Assembly (NCBI GenBank): GCA_964359085.1 | Contig: CAYHRT010000097.1 | Coordinates: forward strand, 1 to 14,136 | Source: GWA2-49-15 sp964359085 | Lineage (GTDB): Bacteria > Bdellovibrionota > Bacteriovoracia > Bacteriovoracales > Bacteriovoracaceae | Direction: 5' to 3' | Length of the DNA: 14,136 nucleotides | In this document: positions 1 through 7,876 of the stretch, piece by piece | Position numbering within the stretch: the stretch's first letter is position 1 | Layout of the letters: each line of letters opens with the position of its first letter | Notes under the pieces: model-generated | Databases searched by the model: none | Told to the model about the DNA's origin: nothing | The model's input: the letters and a program-made list of their open reading frames with translations, nothing else | Made by a program: the position numbers and the translations under genes

Positions 1-1500
1 GCCTTGGATGCGGTGAAAAGTAAGGCGGCAATGCTGGCAGAAATAGGGATATCCCAAGTCCTAGCAGCGACATTAATGGTTCCACCTTCAGGTGGCGCAA
101 CTACCTCACAGACTGCATCAACTGCAAAAACAGCAGCGCCGGCAGCAGCTGAAGGAACTGAAAAAAGTACTGGAGCTGCCGGTTCCAGCGCGACAAGCAT
201 TGGCGGACATGCACCGACATACGCCCTCGATACTAAAGCGGTATGTGAAGCCAGCAATTTCTTTACCTGGCAAGACTTATATCAGTGCCCAACTGGTATG
301 AATTTTGTGCAAAATAATTTTACCCCAACACCACACTATGTTTTTCAGCATAATCCCTGGTCTCGATTTTTAATAGAGGAGGGATGGGCGCAATCTCCCC
401 CCTCAGGTTTTGACCCAACTAAAATCGGTGATGGCTCGAAATCTGCCGACAAAACTGAGAATGCTATTGCGATGGCCCTTGGATTCCCCTTCGTAGGACT
501 AGGCATTGCAGCAGGTCTTCTGGCAAAATTTCTCTGGCCAAACTTCTTTAATAACTATATGGGCCTGCCTTTTGTCCGTGCCATAGGCTTTGGTGTCATT
601 GGAAGTGCAGCGATGGCCACGGCGGGATTGAGTTTCGTTACTGAACAAACGCTGCAACAAAATATTAGAACGATTGATGCCATTTTAAATAGAACAGTTA
701 GTCCAGGCAGACGCGCGGTTGCCCCAGACGTTACCAGAATCTCCGCCACGGGAATCGATATTTCCGCTCTCGAAGATCTAAACCAAGTCCCTTTGGCAAA
801 AGAAAATCCATTTCCCTGTTTGCGTGGAGATGGAAAAGGAAACTGCCTCGAAACCACAGGACAAACGCAAGCAGAACTGGCTGCATTGGGACTAGACGCC
901 GAAACACTTAGGGCCGCGGGATTGGCCACCAAATCAACTGATAGTATGAGTGGTCAAAAAAATACAGATCGCAAAAATCTCAATAATGTGAATACCCTGG
1001 CTTCTGCTGCCCGAGGTATGCGAAAGCGTGCCCATGATTTGAGGGCCCTCCTCAACCGCAAATTAATCGAGGCACGCCAGAAACCTATCGATTTTGAAGG
1101 CCATGAGAGATTATTTTCCGATAACCTCAAGAATGCTATAAAACAAATTGCCCCAAAGGAAAGCACCCAAATCGCTTCCTTTACGGATCAAATGAAAAAT
1201 TTGGCCCCTCCTGAGGAACTCGTCAAAGGCAAAAGCACTGAAACGGCCTATAAAGATCTCATAAGCAAGAGCACGCTCCCTGTCGGCGTCAGTAATGCCC
1301 AAATCGATGATCTACTCAAAGCAAATTATGACTACCAAGGAGAAACCCAAGATCAAGAATTGGCGAGATTGGCAACAGAGCAGAAATTTGATCTTCCCAA
1401 GAATGATATAGTTGAGCAAAATACCGAGGATATTTTCAAGATGATCACCATTCGCTATTTCAAATCGGCCTATCCGGTGTTCTTTAAGGAAGAGAAATAA
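1..1500 (+). CDS. Unrecognised membrane-associated protein, 5'-truncated by window edge
   Basis: The reading frame is open from the first base, so the true start probably lies upstream; the TTG at position 4 has no visible ribosome site inside the window. About 499 residues are present. Counting from the codon at position 4, residues ~28-72 are a low-complexity Ala/Thr/Ser/Gly linker. Two hydrophobic segments follow at ~154-177 and ~191-212, separated by a short loop, consistent with a membrane hairpin. After these comes a long hydrophilic, mostly helical-looking C-terminal region (~215-498) rich in Lys, Glu, Gln and Asn. Four cysteines occur as two pairs, around residues 81/95 and 274/282. 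I recognise no catalytic motif or family. The gene ends 131 bases before the next same-strand gene, with no convincing terminator. That it is a real protein is well supported by the long open frame; its function is unknown. Confidence 0.85.
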   Translation, partial: ALDAVKSKAAMLAEIGISQVLAATLMVPPSGGATTSQTASTAKTAAPAAAEGTEKSTGAAGSSATSIGGHAPTYALDTKAVCEASNFFTWQDLYQCPTGMNFVQNNFTPTPHYVFQHNPWSRFLIEEGWAQSPPSGFDPTKIGDGSKSADKTENAIAMALGFPFVGLGIAAGLLAKFLWPNFFNNYMGLPFVRAIGFGVIGSAAMATAGLSFVTEQTLQQNIRTIDAILNRTVSPGRRAVAPDVTRISATGIDISALEDLNQVPLAKENPFPCLRGDGKGNCLETTGQTQAELAALGLDAETLRAAGLATKSTDSMSGQKNTDRKNLNNVNTLASAARGMRKRAHDLRALLNRKLIEARQKPIDFEGHERLFSDNLKNAIKQIAPKESTQIASFTDQMKNLAPPEELVKGKSTETAYKDLISKSTLPVGVSNAQIDDLLKANYDYQGETQDQELARLATEQKFDLPKNDIVEQNTEDIFKMITIRYFKSAYPVFFKEEK

Positions 1501-1531
1501 TCTGCGGCTTAAAAAGCAAAGGCTTGCCCCC

Positions 1532-1558
1532 TTTTACAGGAAGTTACACCCTGTAAAA
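1532..1558. repeat. 9-bp perfect inverted repeat, possible hairpin
   Basis: TTTTACAGG at 1532-1540 and CCTGTAAAA at 1550-1558 form a perfect 9-bp stem around a 9-base loop, 32 bases after the stop of the upstream gene. A run of A follows on the + strand, rather than T. It therefore does not fit a standard intrinsic terminator for the upstream gene, although a folded mRNA 3' end is possible. The stem is AT-rich with only three G-C pairs. Confidence 0.4.
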
Positions 1559-1631
1559 AAAACATCCTCACAGGTGAATTCTTGAACTTTGACAGGGAAT
1601 GGGCCATGCAATTCATCAAAGGAATAAAAAT

Positions 1632-2624
1632 ATGGATCTCGGTGCAGTACTTTTGGCCCTGACAGTCAGCATAGGACTTAAAATTCCTATCATGCTGATC
1701 GCTGGCAGTCTCATTTATAAGATGTATCGAGCGACTCATGCCTCACCTCCCAAACGATTATGGGCGGTCATCCCGAAAGAACATCGCCAAGAGTTCAAGT
1801 GGCTCTATTACTCCCTCATTTTCTTTTTTATCTCCGAAACATTTTGTGGGGTTGAAACCTGGATCTTGATGCGTTCGGATGCCACCATGCGGGCCATTCA
1901 TGCTCTGTCTTCCAGTTTTGGAATGGGACTCTTTGCGGTAGGACTGTATTTGCTCTTTGATAAAAAAATTATTTTCTATGCTGAAAAAAAATGCGCTTTA
2001 AACAAAATGTGCAAGGGCTGCACTCTCCTGGCGGGCGAAACTTGTAAATTTAATTCAACCGTTTTAATTTTCGGAACTTTTATTTTCTTGGCCATCTTCC
2101 CTCCCCTCTTTGTTTCCACCGAGGTCATCACGGCCAACCCAGCAAAGTTTATTCTCCCTTTTGAAAGTATTAATCACTGGTACGAATTCACCCTCATTCC
2201 GTTACTCAAGTCGCTCGATCCAAATTATAAATCTATTGGAGTCGCCTTCTTTTTGCCAACGAGTACACAAATTTTAGAGAATAAAATTCTCCCAAGCATT
2301 GTCGGCATCATCGTTTTGACCGGCATTACGCTCTTCTCGTCAAAAAAACTCGCTACAAAACTTATTGGCTTTAATACAATTCTCTTTGGCGCAGGCATGT
2401 TATGCTATACCTATTTCGAGATCATCTTAAATCGTCTAGTGGGTGATCTTTTTTTGGGTGCTATTGGACATGAAATTGGCGAATTTGTTTTTTTATTTCT
2501 TCTGACTGAATTCTTGACGGTAACTTTTAGACCGAGGGAAGTGATAGAAGCTGTCACAGGCGCTACGCCCCCATTATGTGCGCCCCACTATCCACAAAAT
2601 GAATCGAACCAGTCACCCTCTTAG
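1632..2624 (+). CDS. Unrecognised polytopic membrane protein with Cys4 loop
   Basis: This 330-residue protein has about seven predicted membrane segments: near residues 5-30, 57-79, 90-109, 143-162, 221-237, 246-266 and 278-297. I chose the ATG at 1632 because AAAGGAA lies about eight bases before it; the in-frame ATG at 1599 has a purine run almost touching it. A polar loop after the third segment carries C121, C127, C130 and C138 (C-x5-C-x2-C-x7-C), a spacing compatible with a metal or iron-sulfur site. Acidic and histidine residues lie in or near membrane segments: E69, E75, H90, H182 and H280-E281-x2-E284. I recognise no family; a membrane redox or metal-binding role is only a possibility. 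The last 20 codons overlap the convergent fabI gene. Confidence 0.8.
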   Translation: MDLGAVLLALTVSIGLKIPIMLIAGSLIYKMYRATHASPPKRLWAVIPKEHRQEFKWLYYSLIFFFISETFCGVETWILMRSDATMRAIHALSSSFGMGLFAVGLYLLFDKKIIFYAEKKCALNKMCKGCTLLAGETCKFNSTVLIFGTFIFLAIFPPLFVSTEVITANPAKFILPFESINHWYEFTLIPLLKSLDPNYKSIGVAFFLPTSTQILENKILPSIVGIIVLTGITLFSSKKLATKLIGFNTILFGAGMLCYTYFEIILNRLVGDLFLGAIGHEIGEFVFLFLLTEFLTVTFRPREVIEAVTGATPPLCAPHYPQNESNQSPS

Positions 2625-3345
2625 AGAGATCGCTGGCGAGAAAGGCCGCCAAACCACCAACGTCGTCAATCGTGATGTTCTGTCTCAAGGGAGTTTTTTC
2701 TTCGATTAGTTTTAGCGCCTCATTAAAATTCCCAAAGGCGGATGAGGCCAGAGTTTTGAGAGGGCCGGCAGAGATGGCATTCACACGAATCTTTTCTGGA
2801 CCTAAATCAAAAGAAAGATAGCGAACACAACTTTCTAGCGCCGCTTTGGCGGGGCCCATGATGCCGTAACCAGGGAGAACGCGCTCACCCCCTAGATAGG
2901 AGAGGGTCAAAATACTCCCTCCCTGGCCTTGCATGAGAGGCCGGGCATAACGGGAGACCTCAATTAAAGAATAGGCACTGATGGCCATAGTGGAAAGAAA
3001 ATCGGCCTTGGAAGCTAGATGAAAACGGTTTTCCAAGGCCTGCATGGGAGCGAAAGCAATGGAATGCACCAAGATATCAAGTGTTGACCAATCCTTACTG
3101 AGATCAGCAAAAAGCCCTTTCACAGAATTTTCGCCAGCGACATCACAAGAGACATCACAGAGGTGAATTTTTTCCACCAGGCGGCCTTCCTCTGTCCGCT
3201 CAATTTTTTGCTTGAGCCGTTCCTCCTGACAAGAGATACGAACAGCGGCCCCTTCCGCATGAAAGGAACGCGCAATTCCCCAAGCAATACTGCGCTGATT
3301 GGCCACACCCAGAATCAGCGCTTTTTTTCCAGTTAATAAACCCAC
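2563..3345 (-). CDS. fabI: Enoyl-[acyl-carrier-protein] reductase (NADH), FabI
   Basis: FabI catalyses the last reduction of each fatty-acid elongation cycle in the cytoplasm, converting trans-2-enoyl-ACP to acyl-ACP with NAD(P)H. The 260-residue length is typical. The divergent FabI-type cofactor site is visible near the start (ILGVANQRSIAWG, residues 11-23). The active site contains SYLGGERVLPGY-x6-K, giving Y150, Y160 and K167, which match the two tyrosines and lysine of Escherichia coli FabI. NAISAGPLKTLA follows at ~189-200, and the C-terminus ends in the usual SIHFVDSGAHIMG. The start is GTG at 3345, preceded by AAGGGG six bases upstream. It begins 15 bases after the lipoprotein stop, so it is the last gene of the five-gene operon. 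Its final 62 bases overlap a convergent gene. Confidence 0.97.
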   Translation of the reverse strand: MGLLTGKKALILGVANQRSIAWGIARSFHAEGAAVRISCQEERLKQKIERTEEGRLVEKIHLCDVSCDVAGENSVKGLFADLSKDWSTLDILVHSIAFAPMQALENRFHLASKADFLSTMAISAYSLIEVSRYARPLMQGQGGSILTLSYLGGERVLPGYGIMGPAKAALESCVRYLSFDLGPEKIRVNAISAGPLKTLASSAFGNFNEALKLIEEKTPLRQNITIDDVGGLAAFLASDLSKRVTGSIHFVDSGAHIMGA

Positions 3346-3360
3346 AATTTCCCCTTAACA

Positions 3361-4806
3361 CTACAAGAAGAGATCCATCCATCCGCCGAAGAGGGGAAGG
3401 GCATTGTCATGAGAGAGAATCTCCATGGCCAATTTCAAATCTCCCATCGAGCGCGCTTTGGGGAAAATACCTGCCATAGTGTAATCGGGCAAGGAATCCG
3501 GAGCATCGCCATAGAGGAAGAGTGGCAAACTATCCTTTTTGGAACGTGCTCGCCTGAAGTTTTCAGGTCTAGGCATCAAACGTTTTAAATCTCGAATGGA
3601 AGCATTGGCCGGATTGTATAACTCGGCCAGATTCAACTCAAAAGATTGAGTAAAGAAGGGATCGTTGAACATTTGGGGGCCGGTAGAGACCAAGATTCGT
3701 TGCCGCTTCTCTAAGCTGGCCTTATTGGCAACGGTTAGAGTTAAAAGCCAACGAGGCGAAACAATATATTTGTTGTCTTTACCAAAATCTTTCTGAACCT
3801 CAAGCCCCTTTACTGCACGAATGCGATGCTTGACTGAAGCCAAAGAATGATCACGCGAGTGCACCAGAAGATATTTGTCCTTCACTTTGGTATCACGCAT
3901 GGTAAACAAGTTACGATATTGGTCTTTGGTAATTTCTTTATAAAAATCTCGCGCCAAGATAGCTTCGGTGTAATGAGTTTTAAATATCTTATCGACAATG
4001 CTCCGAACCCCATACTTGCGCAGATATTTCTTACGCAATTTATCGATGCCATCAAAGTTATAGCTGGCCCAATAACTCATCACCGCCTGGAAACGATGGA
4101 GATCGGCCAAAACCCAATGAATATGCTCAGTCGTAACTTCGAGGTAGCGATTTTTCGGATTGATCAATTTGTCGGCCTTTTGCTCACCGATTAAGAGTGC
4201 CAGGTCAAAAGAGAAAATGGTTTTATTAATGTCATCGGCACCATCCCCCTTAACTGCATCATTTAAAATCTGGATGGCCGACTCTACTTCTGGATAAACT
4301 TTATTAAGGTAGTGGTTTTGCAGATCACTATATTTTTTAATCTTTTTCAAATCGCTCTTATCGGTTTGACCGAAGACATAATCGAAAATCGGCCCAAAAT
4401 GGGGACCAACACGATAGAGATTGGTATTTAACTTTCTTATGAGACCGACCGAAACTAATTCACTTCGAGACAGGCCGTTGTCGCCAGAGTTCAAACGATC
4501 CACAATTCCTTCGGTGGCCTTGAACACTTTAACCATGCCTTTATAGACTTGTAATGCTTTATCACCCGGATTGTCTTTGGCCAATTGATCGGTTAAGGCC
4601 ACCACTTCCTTGACATCCGCCACCGATTGAACCGCCTTAATTTTTTCATCAATTTGTGCAGTCAATGTTGAATTTTGCCCCGAAGCCGGACGTCTGATCG
4701 AGGTGCTAGAATTTTCTCCTACCCTATTCCCTCTGTTCCCATCACAGGCCGCACATAAAATGAGTATCCCAAGGAGTATTCCAATACAAATCCATGATGC
4801 TCGCAT
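3361..4806 (-). CDS. Predicted lipoprotein, unrecognised family
   Basis: The 481-residue product starts with a lipoprotein signal peptide: M1-R2, a hydrophobic core at ~6-17, then CAAC with C21 as the probable lipidated cysteine. The ATG at 4806 is chosen because this signal sits directly behind it and AAAGGA lies nine bases upstream. A 45-codon in-frame extension would bury the signal and run into the exporter gene. Asp at +2 after the cysteine is the residue that retains lipoproteins in the inner membrane in enteric bacteria, which would place it beside the RND exporter; transfer of that rule to this organism is an inference. The mature part begins with a Ser/Asn/Arg-rich linker and is otherwise helical and Lys-rich, with no further membrane segment and no motif I recognise. 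It lies between the exporter and fabI genes in a tight operon, so an accessory role in envelope lipid handling is plausible. Confidence 0.85.
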   Translation of the reverse strand: MRASWICIGILLGILILCAACDGNRGNRVGENSSTSIRRPASGQNSTLTAQIDEKIKAVQSVADVKEVVALTDQLAKDNPGDKALQVYKGMVKVFKATEGIVDRLNSGDNGLSRSELVSVGLIRKLNTNLYRVGPHFGPIFDYVFGQTDKSDLKKIKKYSDLQNHYLNKVYPEVESAIQILNDAVKGDGADDINKTIFSFDLALLIGEQKADKLINPKNRYLEVTTEHIHWVLADLHRFQAVMSYWASYNFDGIDKLRKKYLRKYGVRSIVDKIFKTHYTEAILARDFYKEITKDQYRNLFTMRDTKVKDKYLLVHSRDHSLASVKHRIRAVKGLEVQKDFGKDNKYIVSPRWLLTLTVANKASLEKRQRILVSTGPQMFNDPFFTQSFELNLAELYNPANASIRDLKRLMPRPENFRRARSKKDSLPLFLYGDAPDSLPDYTMAGIFPKARSMGDLKLAMEILSHDNALPLFGGWMDLFL

Positions 4807-4826
4807 TTTTAACAATCCTTTGTTAA
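4804..4826 (-). promoter_or_regulatory. Shine-Dalgarno in the tetraloop of a 7-bp hairpin before the lipoprotein start
   Basis: In the mRNA sense, TTAACAA, AGGA and TTGTTAA form a perfect 7-bp stem (4826-4820 with 4815-4809) whose four-base loop (4819-4816) is the Shine-Dalgarno core. The start codon follows two bases after the stem, at 4806-4804. It lies within the largest gap (55 bases) of an otherwise tightly packed operon. The structure is visible in the sequence; a regulatory effect is inference, because the stem is weak (six A-U pairs, one G-C pair). Confidence 0.4.
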
Positions 4827-4861
4827 TTAAATGATACCCATCAATGGTATGCGCTTTTAGT

Positions 4862-7066
4862 TTAGGAAGAAAGACTGATTTTTTTTTGTAAAAATTTGCC
4901 ACCAGGAAGAAGCATAATAAAGGCCGGATTAAAAAGAACATCGGCCACTAAGGCCAAAAACAGACCAATCATTAAAAAGATCGCCATGTTATGGAAGAGC
5001 TGGAAGTCTGTGAGAAAAAAAGTAGGAAAGGCCAATAAGAAGAGATAAGTACTGCGGGTCATAGGAGCATACATCAAATAGAGCGACTTTTTCACTCTAC
5101 TTTTGATCCTTATCTGATCATTTGTGTTTAATAAACAGTGCAAAAAATGAATGGTATCATCCACCCCAATCCCTAAAATGGCGGAATTCAAAATAATCAA
5201 ATTATAATCAATCGGAACATTAAAATAAGCAGCAAGTCCATACATCGCCACCAAGGGAAAGATATTGGGAACCATAGCAAGCAGAGCAAGCCGAAAAGAC
5301 TTAAAGCAAAACACGAAACACAGAAAAATTCCCAAGGCCGTGAGAAGAATAGAGGAATAAAAACTCTCAAAGATCATCACCATGACACCCAATCGAACTT
5401 TAGTATAACCAGTGATCTCATAGCGAAACTGTCCAGCATATTTGGGCCGATCAAGAATATTGCGAATGAGCGAGCAAGTTTTCTCAATATCTTGGGAGTT
5501 GAGAGAGCGAAGGCGCACAATCAAGCGCATTTGATTTTTGAAGAAGGGAAAAAGATTTTTAAACAGACCTGAATCACGCATGGCACGCAGTGAATTTTCA
5601 AAATCACCTTGCCCACTGGGTGTGGTAGCCTGCATGAACTGACGAATAACCGTAGTACTGGCAATCCCGGTTACATTATCCAAGGCCCTTAGTTCTTCAT
5701 CCAGTTCTTGTAAAAGTTGCTGAGACTTAACTGACTCCAGTTTTTCATTCTCGGCCAGCAGAAGAAGTTCAAGGTTGCCAGCAAAACCATAATCTTGCTT
5801 AAAGACGCTCACTGATTTTGTAAGTGGGTGATCTTTTGTAAACACTTCTAAAAAGCTATCTTGAAAAGTCAGTCGAGACAGAGAAGCGATAGATAAGATA
5901 CCCAAAATAAAATAGGCGCCTACAATCTTCGCCTTGCGAGTTTTAATATATTTAAACAAGAGATGCGGTTGCACCAAATAACGGTTTGATTTAAGAGGGA
6001 TAATTCTGATCTTAAAAATTTGAATCAGAGTGGGAAGAAAATAGAAGGTACTTAGAAAGGCCACCACCGTTCCGCAACAGCAATATAATCCAAAATTACG
6101 GACGGGAACAATTTCAGAAAAGAGAAGTGAAGCCAGTCCAACAAAAGTCGTCAGCGATGTCATAAAACACGGCCAAAACACCTTGGCCGCACCCGCCTCA
6201 CCTGACCGCTGTAAAGCAGTAAAATAATGAACCAAATCAGAAGTGGCAATGACAAAGACGAAGAAGAGAGACATACTCGCCAGGGGACTCAAAGATTTCT
6301 CCCACCAGGCGATAAAAAGGACTGTCCCAAGGTAGGCCATGCCAATAATAAAAAGTGCCGCAGCCGATACTCCCCAAGAGCGGAAGAAAAAATAAAAGGA
6401 CAAAAGGATAATTATAATGAAGACAGGTAGCACTCTTAAATTGCTCTTTTGAATCTCGAGTTGAAACTGTGTTTGTTGATAGAGATCACCCAAAAGGTGA
6501 TAATGGTAGAGAGACTTTTTATTGTGTAAATCAAGAATGCTATAGATCTCGGTTAAAATATTCTTACTGAGTTGCCTGTCAAAATTGGGCTTAAACACCA
6601 CGGTGATGAGAAAAGCATTTCTCGCGTAATTGACATACATACCTTGAAAAAGCTGATTATCGAGATAACCCGCACTTTCCGGCCGCAACTGTCCGGCATC
6701 GTCTAAAAAACTTTCAAGTTTGAAATGCGGCCCTATCGCTTTAGGATACTGGGCACTTGTTAGATCATGGACATCATCGACAAAGCGTATGGTTAAAAGA
6801 TCGGCCCTAATTTTCTTGAGCGCATGGATCAGCTCAAGCCAAGCTGTACCTTCCTGGATACGCAAAGAAATGTAGAGTTTGTTCTCGTCATCATAATCAT
6901 GCACAAAAGTTTCGTAATTTTTGCGCAGAGGATGGTCGGAAGAAATAGCAGTAATGAGACGATAGGGTTTAACTTGCTCCCTTAAAAAATAGGCCGAGAA
7001 GACTATCGCCAGAATACTCAATAAAATGATTGAAACTCGCGCGAACCAAACCATGACCTTCCCCAT
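4862..7066 (-). CDS. RND-superfamily (MMPL/HpnN-like) exporter
   Basis: The 734-residue inner-membrane protein belongs to the predicted RND exporters related to MmpL and hopanoid transporter proteins (COG1033-type). It shows the duplicated layout: one membrane helix (~6-27), a large periplasmic loop (~30-208), five helices (~210-350), then a second helix (~380-398), a second loop (~400-565) and five more helices (~570-720). In both halves the fourth helix carries acidic residues expected to relay protons: D277 in ATSDLVHYF and D636-D637 in GIGVDDTIHF. Members move lipids or hydrophobic molecules using the proton gradient. About 730 residues without an outer-membrane partner gene nearby fits this family rather than the AcrB type. 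The start is ATG 7066 or the in-frame ATG at 7054; neither ribosome site is ideal. Only eight bases separate it from the SGNH hydrolase gene. The substrate is unknown; the neighbouring acyl-CoA ligase and FabI suggest an acyl lipid. Confidence 0.9.
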   Translation of the reverse strand: MGKVMVWFARVSIILLSILAIVFSAYFLREQVKPYRLITAISSDHPLRKNYETFVHDYDDENKLYISLRIQEGTAWLELIHALKKIRADLLTIRFVDDVHDLTSAQYPKAIGPHFKLESFLDDAGQLRPESAGYLDNQLFQGMYVNYARNAFLITVVFKPNFDRQLSKNILTEIYSILDLHNKKSLYHYHLLGDLYQQTQFQLEIQKSNLRVLPVFIIIILLSFYFFFRSWGVSAAALFIIGMAYLGTVLFIAWWEKSLSPLASMSLFFVFVIATSDLVHYFTALQRSGEAGAAKVFWPCFMTSLTTFVGLASLLFSEIVPVRNFGLYCCCGTVVAFLSTFYFLPTLIQIFKIRIIPLKSNRYLVQPHLLFKYIKTRKAKIVGAYFILGILSIASLSRLTFQDSFLEVFTKDHPLTKSVSVFKQDYGFAGNLELLLLAENEKLESVKSQQLLQELDEELRALDNVTGIASTTVIRQFMQATTPSGQGDFENSLRAMRDSGLFKNLFPFFKNQMRLIVRLRSLNSQDIEKTCSLIRNILDRPKYAGQFRYEITGYTKVRLGVMVMIFESFYSSILLTALGIFLCFVFCFKSFRLALLAMVPNIFPLVAMYGLAAYFNVPIDYNLIILNSAILGIGVDDTIHFLHCLLNTNDQIRIKSRVKKSLYLMYAPMTRSTYLFLLAFPTFFLTDFQLFHNMAIFLMIGLFLALVADVLFNPAFIMLLPGGKFLQKKISLSS

Positions 7067-7074
7067 TCTCGGTA

Positions 7075-7866
7075 TTATAGGGGAAGTTCTGGAATAATCA
7101 AACTCATGAGAATCTGACTGCCTTCACGGCTAAAGTGTAATCCATCAACAGTTAAGGCAAAACCATAGGCCGTAGCGATAGAGGACAACTCTTGCCCAAG
7201 CAGATATCGTCGGATTGCGACGATAGCAGCACGACTAAAAGATGGACGATCATACGGCTTTTTATTTACTTTGAGCGCCTTAATAGTGGCGGCCATCTTT
7301 TCGTAGAGTGGAAGATATTTCACACCATGGATGGCGGAAATGCTGGCGATGGCTTTATTATATTGCCTAATTTTAGTGTTGATAAAATCATTTTCATCGT
7401 CCCCGATCATAGGAATCGAGATTACAAAAAGCTTAGTATTTGGAGCTAAAGACTCCACCAGTTTCTTATACTGATCTTGAAATTCTGATGGGGGGGACTG
7501 GCAGGTTTGACACTCAAAAACATCATTGCTCCCAACCAAGATGTAAATTTGTTCAGGCGATAATTTTTTGGGCCCATCAATTCTACCAAGTAAATCTGCC
7601 GCCACGTCTCCATTGTTACCCAAATTAACCATCTCCAAATGAGGCATCTCAATTTGCAGGGCCATGACAACATCATCACCGATGCGACCATGGATATGAC
7701 TGTCGCCAAAAAAAACAATCTTTTTCCGTATAGATTCCTGCCCCGTTAAAGGGGCCTTCGGGTGCTGATATACCTTGTACACGACATACAGCATGACAAA
7801 AATAGTGGTGGCAAAAAAAATTATGATCATCTGAGTAGTACTCAGTGGCCATTTCATAGGCATCAT
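7075..7866 (-). CDS. Membrane-anchored SGNH/GDSL-type hydrolase
   Basis: SGNH hydrolases are esterases, lipases or acyl-transfer enzymes using a Ser-His-Asp centre. With the start at 7866 the protein has 263 residues. One hydrophobic segment at ~12-32 has no cleavage site, so the enzyme is probably anchored in the inner membrane with its domain in the periplasm. All four blocks are visible: FFGDSH with nucleophile S56, NLGNNG with G83, VGSND with N114, and DGLHFS with D241 and H244. Block I reads GDSH rather than GDSL. I chose ATG 7866 (or the adjacent ATG at 7863) because AGGA lies four to seven bases upstream and it starts just after the acyl-CoA synthetase stop at 7877; the longer frame to 7929 would overlap that gene. 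In the operon it could trim or transfer the acyl group of the exported product. A C-x2-C pair follows block III. Confidence 0.88.
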   Translation of the reverse strand: MMPMKWPLSTTQMIIIFFATTIFVMLYVVYKVYQHPKAPLTGQESIRKKIVFFGDSHIHGRIGDDVVMALQIEMPHLEMVNLGNNGDVAADLLGRIDGPKKLSPEQIYILVGSNDVFECQTCQSPPSEFQDQYKKLVESLAPNTKLFVISIPMIGDDENDFINTKIRQYNKAIASISAIHGVKYLPLYEKMAATIKALKVNKKPYDRPSFSRAAIVAIRRYLLGQELSSIATAYGFALTVDGLHFSREGSQILMSLIIPELPL

Positions 7867-7876
7867 TTTTCCTGTC

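Noticed and set aside
555..932. 125-codon open frame on the minus strand inside the first gene, and similar open frames elsewhere (for example 3847-4194 and 8040-8351 on the plus strand)
   Set aside because: They lie opposite well-supported genes and their translations show no domain, signal or family resemblance.
1532..1560. Inverted repeat after the first gene as a Rho-independent terminator
   Set aside because: The stem is AT-rich and is followed by A rather than T on the coding strand, so it lacks the U tail.
1589..1617. A perfect TTGACA -35 box at 1589-1594 upstream of the membrane-protein gene
   Set aside because: No good -10 lies 16-18 bases downstream, and a transcript from it would begin at or after the ribosome site of the 1632 start.
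4807..4941. 45-codon N-terminal extension of the lipoprotein frame
   Set aside because: It would overlap the exporter gene and place the lipoprotein signal peptide internally; ATG 4806 has its own ribosome site.
7489..7497. Run of G inside the SGNH hydrolase gene as a second homopolymer frameshift
   Set aside because: The frame stays open through it and conserved blocks on both sides are in the same frame.
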